Assembly (NCBI GenBank): GCA_905160935.1
Contig: CAJHZI010000556.1
Coordinates: forward strand, 596,001-660,000
Direction: 5' to 3'
DNA: 64,000 bases
Source: Enchytraeus crypticus
Lineage: Eukaryota; Annelida; Clitellata; Enchytraeida; Enchytraeidae
Every line of letters starts with the position of its first letter. Positions within the stretch are counted from its first letter, which is position 1. The translations under genes and the position numbers were made by a program. The notes beneath the pieces were generated by a model. It was not told the origin of the DNA. It did not search any database and was given only the letters and a program-made list of their open reading frames with translations. Positions 13,806 to 24,000 of the stretch are shown piece after piece.

Positions 13806-16585
13806 TCAGCCGTTTCCATTTCTTAGGAAATAATCCAAGAATTCCTGAAGACTAATCTTATTGTCGCGGTCTTTATCGATCTTCAGCATGAAATCCTAAA
13901 AGATATAGAAACATAAAATCACTTCAAATAAAATCTCTGCAAAACATGTAGCAAGTAAAACTTCATCTTGCTGTATTCCCATGAGTTTACTGGAGTATTT
14001 TATCAATAAGCGTCCATAGTAAGTAATAAAAACAATTAGATCACACAATTTACTACTATAGGCTATGTAGCTGCTATAATTAGAAAATTAGACAGTAAAT
14101 TTCATTCATACCATAAAATTAAAATAATATTGCTACTTTAAGCAATGCTTAAAAATGATCTTTTACATAGATCATTTTAAAATGATCTTTTACATAGATC
14201 TATTCTCCTTCTCTTCCTTCTACTCCTGTTGAGTCACTTCCTGAACAATATTCCAGTTACTTTAGTGAGAAGATAAGCAATCTTAGAGCATTTATCTCTC
14301 CAGCTCCTAACTCTACTCATCATATTCCAGTAGAGATTCATTCCAAGGATGAGCTTGCTAATTTCACTCCAGTTACAATTGAAGAGATTACTAATTAGTA
14401 CAAATTAGTTTTAGACTCTCCAGCCAAACATTGTGACTTGGACCCTATCCCAACCTCTCTTTTAAAGAAGTGTATTCATATACTTGCTCCTGTATTAACA
14501 TTGATTGTTAATTTCTCTCTCTCTCTGCTGGCATATTTCCTTGCGCTTTTAAGCATGCAGTTATTACTCCATTGCTTAAAAAGCCCACACTGGATAAGGA
14601 ATCATTGTCTAATTACAGGCCTATATCTAATCTATCATATATATCTAAACTCACTGAAAGAATTGTTCTTCAGAGGCTTTCTACTCATCTCTCTTACAAT
14701 GATCTATTTAATAATCATCAAGCTGCTTATACTAACCATTGTTCAACTGAAACGGTGCTTCTATCTGTGTGCAATTCTATTGTTAATGTCAGGTGCACAC
14801 AACGCTTAACTGGATTATGTATGCTTGATCTTTCGGCCGCTTTTGATACCATTGAGCACAATATTCTTCTGGAACGCCTTTCTTCCTGGTTCGGTATTCG
14901 GGGAATTGTTCTTGATTGGTTTTCCTCCTATCTGACGGATCGTTATTTTAGTGTGAAAGTGATGGAGTACATCTCTTCACCTTCCCACTTAAAGTTTGGT
15001 GTGCCTCAAGGCTCCGTTCTTGGTCCTATCCTCTTCAACCTATATACAACACCCTTAAGCTCACTGATCTCTACTCATTCTATTGATCATGAACTATATG
15101 CTGATGACACTCAAATGTACACTTGTTTCACCCATAACTCCTACTCTGATGCTGAAACTCTCCTGCAACAAAGTTTTCAGTCTATATTCTCTTGGATGTC
15201 TGCTAATTTTTTGGCACTTAATCCATCTAAGACTGAATTCTTGTTGGTTGGGACACCTCAACAGCTTCTGAAGCTGAATGGGAAAACTCTTTCGTTATCT
15301 TCGGATATTACAATAACACCTGTTTCTTCTGTGAGAAATCTCGTTGTTATCCTTGATAAACACCTAACCTTCCACGAACACATTACTAAAAATTCACAAG
15401 CATGTTTCTTCCATATCCATGATCTTCGTCGAATACGTCCATATTTGTCACGTGAGACAGCTGCTACAATTGGTGCTGCCATTGTGCAATCGAAATTGGA
15501 CTACTGCAATTCTCTGTTTTTAAATCTCCCTGGCTGTGAGATTGATCGATTGTAGTTTGTTCAGAATTCTCTTGCGCGAGCAATTTTTTGTAGTTGCAAG
15601 TACTCACATGTTACGCCCATGTTTAAAGTCTTTGCACTGGCTAAAGATTAAAGAGCGAATCATTTATAAAACTGCTTCGTTAACCTATAAGTCCATCACC
15701 ATCCCTGGACAAACTTGTATGTCTCACTTGATTAAAGTGATGCAGCCTGCTGTTACTCGGTCTTCTAAATTAATTACTCTTGTGAGACCTAGTTTACCTT
15801 CGCGCTCTAAGCTATCTAATCGTTCTTTCCAGCATGCTGCACCGCAGATCTGGAATTCTCTTCCATCTAATCTTCGTAATTCTTCATTTGAAGCATGTCG
15901 GCGGAAATGTCGTAAGCATAATTGTCGGAACGGAATAATAATAATAACAAGTAATTATGAAATCCATTGGCTGGCCTGAATGTACCTAGAACACTTATAG
16001 GAGCGATAAAAGGATATATTGAAGAGTAAATTCTAAACTATATAACGGTCTAAGCATACCCGTGCTTAAAATTTTCTAAAATGAACGATCTATTCCTGAC
16101 TCTAACTAAACTAGGATTCAAGAACGATGATGATGATGATGACAACGACGGCGATGATGATGACGATGACGATGATGATGATAAAAAAGCTGGTTAAGCT
16201 AGTGTTAACGTCAATTTACTGACTCGAAAGCTATGTCAGTAACGGGCGAGCCAATTTTTGAACCACTCACATGCCATTGGCGCCAACCAAGGACTTGATA
16301 ATGGGTTAAAATTGCGATATAAAAAGTATCTGCATTAAAATTCATTTTCGGTTTGTAAAGATAGAGTGAAGAAAATCAGTTAGTTTAAGTCCAGTCATAG
16401 TAACATAAGGCACACTCTACCGTAACGACTTCCTTTAGAGAGTAATAATCCAGCGGCCGTCCAATATCAGAGTAATATTTCTTGAAGACATCTTCAACTT
16501 CAAAGGCATCTATGTATCCTGTACGTGACACGTCTATATCATGGAATGATCTCGTAAGAATCGCCTTAGCATCCAGAAATGCCAT
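13806..16585 (-). CDS. Two-exon gene for a small EF-hand protein (84 aa)
   Basis: Exon 1 is 16585-16421 (55 codons, ending VVT before donor GTAGAG). Exon 2 is 13895-13806 (29 codons plus TGA), after acceptor CTTTTAG; the junction is phase 0. The start sits in a strong initiation context (CAACCATGG). Two canonical 12-residue calcium loops are visible: DVSRTGYIDAFE (about residues 18-29) and DKDRDNKISLQE (about 62-73), each with Asp at 1, Ile at 8 and Glu at 12. The protein has no signal peptide or membrane segment. It is as short as S100 or parvalbumin-like proteins but I cannot place it in a named family; a calcium sensor or buffer is the inference. The intron of about 2.5 kb carries the LINE at 14180-15965. 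An upstream coding exon cannot be excluded. Confidence 0.75.
14180..15965 (+). mobile_element. CR1/L2-type LINE, reverse transcriptase region, decayed
   Basis: A plus-strand non-LTR reverse transcriptase lies antisense in the EF-hand gene intron. In order: LDPIPTSLLKKC, SNYRPISNLSYISKLTERIV, CMLDLSAAFDTIEHNILLER, FGVPQGSVLGPILFNLYT, ELYADDTQMY (catalytic YADD at about 15090) and LNPSKTEFLLVG, then the thumb and the LHWLKIKERI / APQIWNSLPSNLR carboxy end. The 327-codon ORF at 14572-15555 covers most of the RT. Upstream coding sequence has an in-frame stop (near 14398) and a frame change near 14570; another break follows 15555. The endonuclease domain is absent, so this is a 5'-truncated, inactive copy. 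It ends in AATAATAATAACA near 15950. Confidence 0.9.
16080..16290. repeat. GAT microsatellite with LINE/SINE-2 tail scrap, then SINE-1 (minus)
   Basis: At 16085-16125 ACTAAACTAGGATTCAAGAA is the LINE/SINE-2 tail end, followed by (GAT)n to about 16190. From 16195 to 16290 a minus-strand SINE-1 tail and head piece follow (GTTAACGTCAATTTACTGAC, GTAACGGGCGAGCC). Confidence 0.65.
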
Positions 16586-16599
16586 GGTTGCTGATGGGA

Positions 16600-17760
16600 T
16601 TTGATCTCTAGGCCCAATGGATAAATGGCTTGAGAGTTAGCACAATGTCATTTAGATGTTCTCCTCTTTTCGGATGAAATCAATTCTTGTTAAAATGAAA
16701 TCTTGTTGGATGCTATCCAATTAGTTATCGTTATCGTTAGTTTTCAGTTAACCTTAAGCGGGATATCGTAATTCTGCTTGAAAATTAATGAAGCAATTAT
16801 TTTATTATCATGGTTGTGAAATGCATAATTATCATAATTAAGCCTTATTATGCTATTGAATTTATTTCAAGTTAACGGAAAATTTCAATATTCCAATCAT
16901 TTATAAATGAATTAACAAATTTTAATCATTATTTTATTTTATGTAAATAAATTTTTAAAAGATTTCGTTACTGTGCTCACACAACTCATGATGAAATTAC
17001 AATTACACTTCTGCATGTAAGTTACTAGAGTTGGCCCAAACATATAACATACATGTAACAACAATTAGAGTGCGCTATCTTCAATGACAACATCGAGTAC
17101 TTTTGAGACAAATCCAAGCCGTAGGAAAAAGGAAGGTCCAAAACAGTGCAAATTCCAAAATCCAAAAAATCAGTCCAAAGTTATAGGCCTACTCATTTAA
17201 CTGTGCTTCTGTTTTTTAATATCCATTAGGCCTATGCCTAATCAATTTTGTGCATAATCAAATATGAGAACAATGTAAATCAGATCTTTTCAGTTTTAGC
17301 ATACTATAAAGATAAAGTAGAAAGTTTTCATGACATGCACAGAAATAGTTGAAAGATTTTGTGATAAAGATATTACGAATAAAAATCGTTACGTGAAATC
17401 CAAGTTAAGCCTAGCTTCCCGTTATATAGTTTATAACTGCGGTATGGTAATAAAAAAAACTTTATACCAAGACTTACCAAATCCTTACACACGAATATCG
17501 AATTACATTTTTTTTAAATTTGATGAAATTTATTTATCTCTCCAAGTTTATAAACGTGCACTTAATTGTAAATACTTTGAATATGACTACTAGAATTGAT
17601 TCAACTCTAGAAATTTTTAATCTGTCTGCAATATTTCTTTAAATATTACAATTACATCAGTTATATTTTAATCAATCACTATATTTTAAAATCTCTCTTA
17701 ATAATTAGCAAGAAGACAATCACCACCACTAAGCCATAGGGCTGACAAGTTTGGACAAGA
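16600..17760. other. Intergenic, no gene recognised
   Basis: AT-rich. It contains a plus-strand family D copy at 17050-17180. An 87-codon ORF at 17330-17593 has no domain I recognise and the composition of its surroundings. Confidence 0.45.
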
Positions 17761-17762
17761 CT

Positions 17763-17963
17763 TTATAAGACTCGCATGATCTCTTTGATTACTCGATTGT
17801 TTGCCGAGCACTGAAGAGCAGCCGGATTCTTCATTCTGCTTGGAATATTGATCGCCTGCTTAGTGGTCGAGGTATGTATAATATACAAGCGATTAGACCC
17901 GTGGGTGATATCATCGGGTTTAGTAACATCGACCTGAGGGCTTAGCTTACCAATTAATATCAT
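17763..17963 (-). other. Unidentified ORF (about 66 aa)
   Basis: An open minus-strand frame with less AT-rich codon use than its surroundings (VDVTKPDDITHGSNRLYIIH, SRMKNPAALQCSANNR). I recognise no domain. It lies between the EF-hand gene and the Rab11-FIP gene on the same strand, so it could be an exon, a transposon scrap or chance. Confidence 0.25.
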
Positions 17964-18009
17964 AGCTAATCATTTGCAGCCAATAATCAATAGGCCTACA
18001 GGTGGACAA

Positions 18010-18240
18010 CGTATAACAGTGGGCGTGCCGATAGCATGTTGGCAAGTTGTTCGACAGCGAATCAGTAAGTGCAGGGTTCAAATTCAATCCTTTATTCGTC
18101 GCTGACATGCCTGAATTCGAAAAGGAACCTGAAGTTTAAAATAGCTTCTTGCTGTTTCCTAACGCGCTTACACACCGAACCATCATATACATCTCTCATG
18201 ATCTCTGAAACTGACGTTAAGCTTTAAAAGTGAGACTTAG
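18010..18240 (+). repeat. SINE-1 variant
   Basis: GTTGGCAAGTTGTTCGACAG, CGAATCAGTAAGTGCAGGGT then TCAAATTC (degenerate B box), with a CTGACATGCCTGAATTCGAA tail. Related to the diverged copies at 27490 and 36850. Confidence 0.5.
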
Positions 18241-18624
18241 CGTTGTAATATAAACTTCTGTAAGTTTTTCAGAAGTAAACCGCTGTATTATAAACAAGTC
18301 CTAATTATATGTACATAAAATTAAAATTTGCGCAGGTAGGAATTTATTTTTCATAGGATAGATATTTGAAATCTAAACTATCTTTAGCATTTTGCTAAGA
18401 CAACATCTGCTAAAATATAAAAACACATAAGTCGTTTCGAAAATAAAAAATTTTATTAAAAAATAGCATTAAATGAGGCAGCTACCGAAACGTACATCTA
18501 ATATCAATACATTCACTATTTCAGCAATTAATCGGTTAATTCTATGCAATCGTAATTATATCCAATATGCTTAAAACTCTGCACACAAAATTGAGATTCC
18601 ATTATTGTACTTTATGCTATTCGA

Positions 18625-18771
18625 CAATTGCAGGTTCAAATCACACTTTTCCCAGTTGGTCTGTGGTAAGAAGCAAACCGGCAAACTAAAGAACGGTCGC
18701 ATTCTACGTCACATTTTACGTACGATGACGTCCCTGACATCATCTCTGGTTGAGGAAACGGACGTTAAACC

Positions 18772-18812
<41 letters not shown>

Positions 18813-18815
18813 AAT
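18625..18815 (+). repeat. SINE with LINE-type tail and (ATT)n
   Basis: GACGTCCCTGACATCATCTC and TGAGGAAACGGACGTTAAAC, then CTTTATTATTATT. The tail matches the 3' end of the CR1/L2-type LINE fragment at 39040-39120. An upstream GGTTCAAATC at about 18632 may be its B box. Confidence 0.65.
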
Positions 18816-19139
18816 ATCAAACGATTAATATTAATTGTAATACACGATAAATCACTTAATTTTTATAACGAGTGCTACAAATATATAGGCTACTTAAGAT
18901 TTGTAGGATTACAATAGAGCTCTAGAAGAATATTTCACATGTCTTAGGCTACATAACATAATTGTTTGTGGTTCGATTGCTTGAAGGAGACAAAAAGGAA
19001 AGGCTCCGGATGACGTAAACCACTGTGAGGACATCCCATCTGATTACCAGTACATACAATAACAGAGTTAGGGTGCTATATTAAATAAATAAAAAGCATA
19101 TAAATAATAGAATAATGGTATATTAAAAAGAATATTATA

Positions 19140-19260
19140 GACGATTAGAGATCCACTCGTATGTGGACATGATGAGGAAAACGGAAAATAGAGATGATCT
19201 GAGGCGTTATATACCATGGACCTGCCAGTAGGCAGTGCAATAAGAGAGATATTAAATAAA
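19140..19260 (+). repeat. Family C LINE 3' end
   Basis: GAGATCCACTCGTATGTGGA, GAGGCGTTATATACCATGGA and CCTGCCAGTAGGCAGTGCAA, then a short GA tail. Same family as 5030-5160. Confidence 0.6.
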
Positions 19261-19880
19261 TATGCCTTCTCCTACTATATTTTATGGATGTAAACCCGGT
19301 AGATTTCTTTACATTTCTTCTAGCGAATATGCACATTTTCGCTTATTCATTTAGTCGTTTTATTCAAATGGCAGATTTTCTTTATTTTTCAGATTGACGA
19401 TATTCCAGACTGCATTATCAGATAGGATGGCAAGTGCGGCTGGAATATTTGATATAAACTTTGCTGTGGTAGAAAACTTTAAATTTAATTAAATATAAAA
19501 TGTAAAGTATAATTGCATGAATATTGTAATAAAGACTTCCAATATAGATTAAAGAAAGGTTAGCAAAAGAATGGAGACTATAAAAATGCCTCTTAACAAA
19601 AACAATGCAAATAGAGAGAAAGAGAGAGAGAGAGAACAAAATTGCACATGATGATATAATTTACTTACAATTTTGATCAATTTTGTAGCCTATAAGGCTA
19701 TAACCTTATTATTACCGCAGTTTATCAGACTTTCCACTTTTGTCGCATGATTGTATTGAAAAACGGAATCTAAGCAGACCACGGCTTTGCACTTTCTAAT
19801 CTATTCCACTAGAATCCTGAGTAGCTACGCTATTTCATATAAGTTACAAACAAAAAAGATCAAATGAGCTAATTGCCTAA

Positions 19881-20160
19881 TTAATCCTGTGATTTTTTAT
19901 GATTATCATTTTCGCGTCGGCTTATTTTGCTCTTGAGGATTTTCTTAGTGGCTCGCAAGAATGCGGGACGATTTAACGATGACGTCACAGGCTCGCTTGT
20001 CTGACGTATATAAGGTTTCTGGAGGATTTTAGGCTGCGACTCCATGACTCTGAGGACAAGATTGTTAACGCAGTGTTCCAGATCTCCTATGTACGTCTCC
20101 GCCAGAGTGAGACGAGCGTGTTGTCGAATGACTGTCGAAATCAGATCCTGAAAGAGTAAC

Positions 20161-20224
<64 letters not shown>

Positions 20225-21030
20225 TCATCATGCTATTATACAAACAAAGGCATGATGAAGTAATTACTTATAATTACTTTAATTAATTATCACTTTAATA
20301 AATAATAGTTATTTTAATAAATAAATAATAATTAAAGTAATTATAAAATAATTAATAATAATTAAAGTAATTAACATTATTTATAATTAATTTGAAAGTA
20401 ATTACTAATGTAATAAATAATTACTTTAATAATTAATTAATTATAATTACTTTATGCAATAATTCTTTACCATGAAACATTAAGTTATAATAGCATTGCA
20501 TAATTTTAATAGTTAAATTTTTTTCTGAATTTTTTAGTTATAATTTTTTAAATAATTTATTAAGTAAGTGAAAAAAATACTTGTAGTGAAAATTTAAAGT
20601 GATTTATTAGAAATAAATCATGAAATCACAAATATAATTATACACAAAAGCTATAAATCAATCAATCAATCAATTAATAAGAATTTAACGTCCGGTTCCT
20701 CGCCATAAGGCACTGACAGGGACTTCTCAAACAATCTGCTTCTTGTACGCAAGAGGCAACTAAGACAGGAGCTGAGGATGGCATGAGGGGACTCACCTCA
20801 CCATGAAATATTTTCCAAGGGATTAAATGGTAATTAATCCATCAGACTGAGGAAGGCAACGGGAAACCTCAGAAGTCGCACTTTTCCCAAGCTATAGGCT
20901 ACATAAGGTATGCATAAGGCATAGACTTTGTGAAGGGATTAACTTGTTGATCTAAGGAGTGCTCTTATCGAGCGAGAAAGCAGATTTTGAGTATGAATAT
21001 GCGCCTTGAACCTGCCACTTACAGTGCTCT

Positions 21031-21071
<41 letters not shown>

Positions 21072-24000
21072 TAGAGATATATAACTTACCTCTCTATTAT
21101 AACCTCCGAACAGGTCCAACTCATCCGCAGTGGGCTGATATCTATTGATCTTCTCCTGAGAATCTATCGTCATAAACCCAGGAAGTTTTCTAGTTATCTT
21201 CATCAGCTTCTTGCGGTCTCTCAGGTACTTTGCCATTTCACTGTCCTTTTCGTCACCCTCCTGCTCCGTAGATGAATCAGGAGTAAGAACGCTCTCCGGT
21301 GAAGTGATGATACTCTCTGATCTCCAGGAGGAAGCAGGAGTGGTAGCTGCTGACGAGGAAGGTGATTCCAAACAGAATTTGATATCAGTTGGACGGGCAT
21401 TGTTTGTGGCGCAGCTTTGGTCGAAATTGTCAGCTTTCACCCTCATCTGGATATTGTCGCTATTTGGCTTCGGCTTAGTTATATGTTCGTTCAACGGATC
21501 AAATGAGTTCATTTCGTTTAAGCCGCAGCTCGTATTTCTGCGTAAAGAACCAGTGCTTTTCGGTGGATCGAAAACGACCTAAAATTAAAATAGAAAATTC
21601 AATTAAAAGGAAATATTTTAACAAAAATTACAAAAGAATTAATTAGAAAATTTCATTGATAAATGGTTTACTATGAGCTCTAATGCTAAAAAGTAAGAGT
21701 GACTGATTAGGTTTTATAATATCATCGTGTCCCATGCTGACCTGAATGGAACCGAACTAATGGTTTTTGTCTCCCACTTTATTCCTACTTTAATGCTCAG
21801 GTGTAAAAATATGTAAGACTTATCTGTTTAATAGAAAGTGAAGTCACTAAATTTCAGAAATTTATCTTAACGTCTCACAAGCCATTTTGATATTTTAGCG
21901 CTATCATATTCTGCTGTATGTTTTGTATCAATCTTACGGTAAGGCCTATATTCGTAGCAAACTTTACCGATTGTCAGAATATTTATAGTAGTAATTAAAT
22001 GGTTCGAATTCCAGCCGCATTGCTGAAACAGTAGTCAAAATTTAATTTAAAATATTAAAATCAGAGTCGCCCCTGACATCATCCTTGGATGAGGAAAAGT
22101 ACCTTAAACCTTTATTTTATAATAATAATAATTATTATTATTATTATTATTAATATTATTATTATTAGTATTACTCTTGGCTTCAGCCAATAGCGAAGTC
22201 GGTAAGATACTTGACAGCGAATCAGTAGATGCGGGGTTCAAATCCTAGGCTCGCCCGTCACTGACATCGCTTTCGAGTGAGGAAACTGACGTTAACCTTA
22301 GCTTTACCAGCATTATTGTTAGTATTTATTATTATTATTCCTATTAGGCTTTCAAAGGCTTTCCATGACTTTGCAAAGATTTCATGCAGTCTGCTTCAAC
22401 AATTCTTTTAAGCCGATTGATGACCTCGAGTAGCCGGGCGGCGATTCAGCACGTATTGCTTGAATCGTTTTTATCAAACCCCAGGTTCTTTACACCGGGG
22501 TAATTATTTATTTTGTTTCCTATTATTATTATTATTATTATTAATTAATTAATTAACTTTAGCTAATTAATCATCTAAATTGACAGAACATCGAGTAAAC
22601 GCACCATAGAGTGCCTGTTTCGGCGCTTATCTTCCTTAGTAATCTCTTCAGGTTGTAATGTCAATGCAGACGGCATGCTGCGTCTCCTAACAGATCGTTC
22701 CTCCTGTTCTATATACAACAAAATAAAACACATCATAGTGAGCTGATCGCGAGTAGGATGTCAGAGAGTTTCATATGAAACTTAATCGTTTTCAACACGT
22801 TACGTTGTTTACAAAATGGTTTATAAAATACTTCAATACTCCTGTTACAGCATATTCCCCGTATTGTGTCCGGGTTGTTTGAAGAATTGACCAACCGGTG
22901 ACTGCACCTTTCGTAGAAGGCGACTAAAGCACCAACGTCAGAAAGGGCATTCGGTTGGTGAGCGCCTAGGCTCCAGAATTTGCTACAAGAATTTTAACGA
23001 ATGGAAAAGTCTCAAAAAGGGGATTGACTTAAGATATGATGTAGGACAGAGAGTATTCGAGACAGTCTATTCGTATCCCGACCCTAGTTAAACCGGGATT
23101 CAGGGGAAAAAGATGATGATGACTTCTATTACAGAATGATCTCCTGTGTGCAGGTAGAAACCTTGATGAAGAACGGTCGAGCCTTTGTTTAAACCTTGAT
23201 GAAGGGGCCACCATTGGAAGCGATATCGTAGTAAGAGATGGTTAATCAAAGAGACGATATATGACCAAACATAATAAGAAAATGGAGTCTGTATATGAAA
23301 TCTGTCTGTATATAGTCTAATTAAAAGGAGTCATTCAGACAAACTCAGTGGCGTCAAACACATGTTACTAGAAATTCATTGATTTTTCTTAAAATGGCAG
23401 TAACGTTATTAATATTGGACAAAATTTTAAATGCAATAGTTCTTTTAAACACAATAGATATTAAATTAAACATTGCATGTCATAAAAGATTATCAATTAA
23501 AACCAATTGCAAGATGATGCTGATAAAAATATCGATTATTGTAAGTATTTAAACAGATAATAGTATTGATTAAAAGTATTTAAACAGATAATAGTATTGA
23601 TTAAAAGTATTTAAACAGATAATAGTATTGATTAAAAGTATTTAAACAGACAAAAATATCTATTCTAAAAAAATAAACAGGTAATAATATCGATTATTAG
23701 TAACTAAACAGATAATAAAATTAATTATAAGTCAGATAATGGGATCGATTTTATTATATGCAATTAGGCAGATAATAGTATCGATTATAATAAACAATTA
23801 TAAAGAGAGGTGGCTCAGAGTTTTACCCATTTGAGAAGAGCGAGGTCTAAGCAGATGACTATGAGGTTCTGCTCGGGATTTATCCTGGGTGAAGGTTATC
23901 GAGAGCTCCACTTCCGTTCTGCTGACTGGACTGCCTTCAGTTCCTGCCCCGGATACAGGGAACGTCTCCGGAGTGCCTGAGCAAACAGAAAAATAAAATA

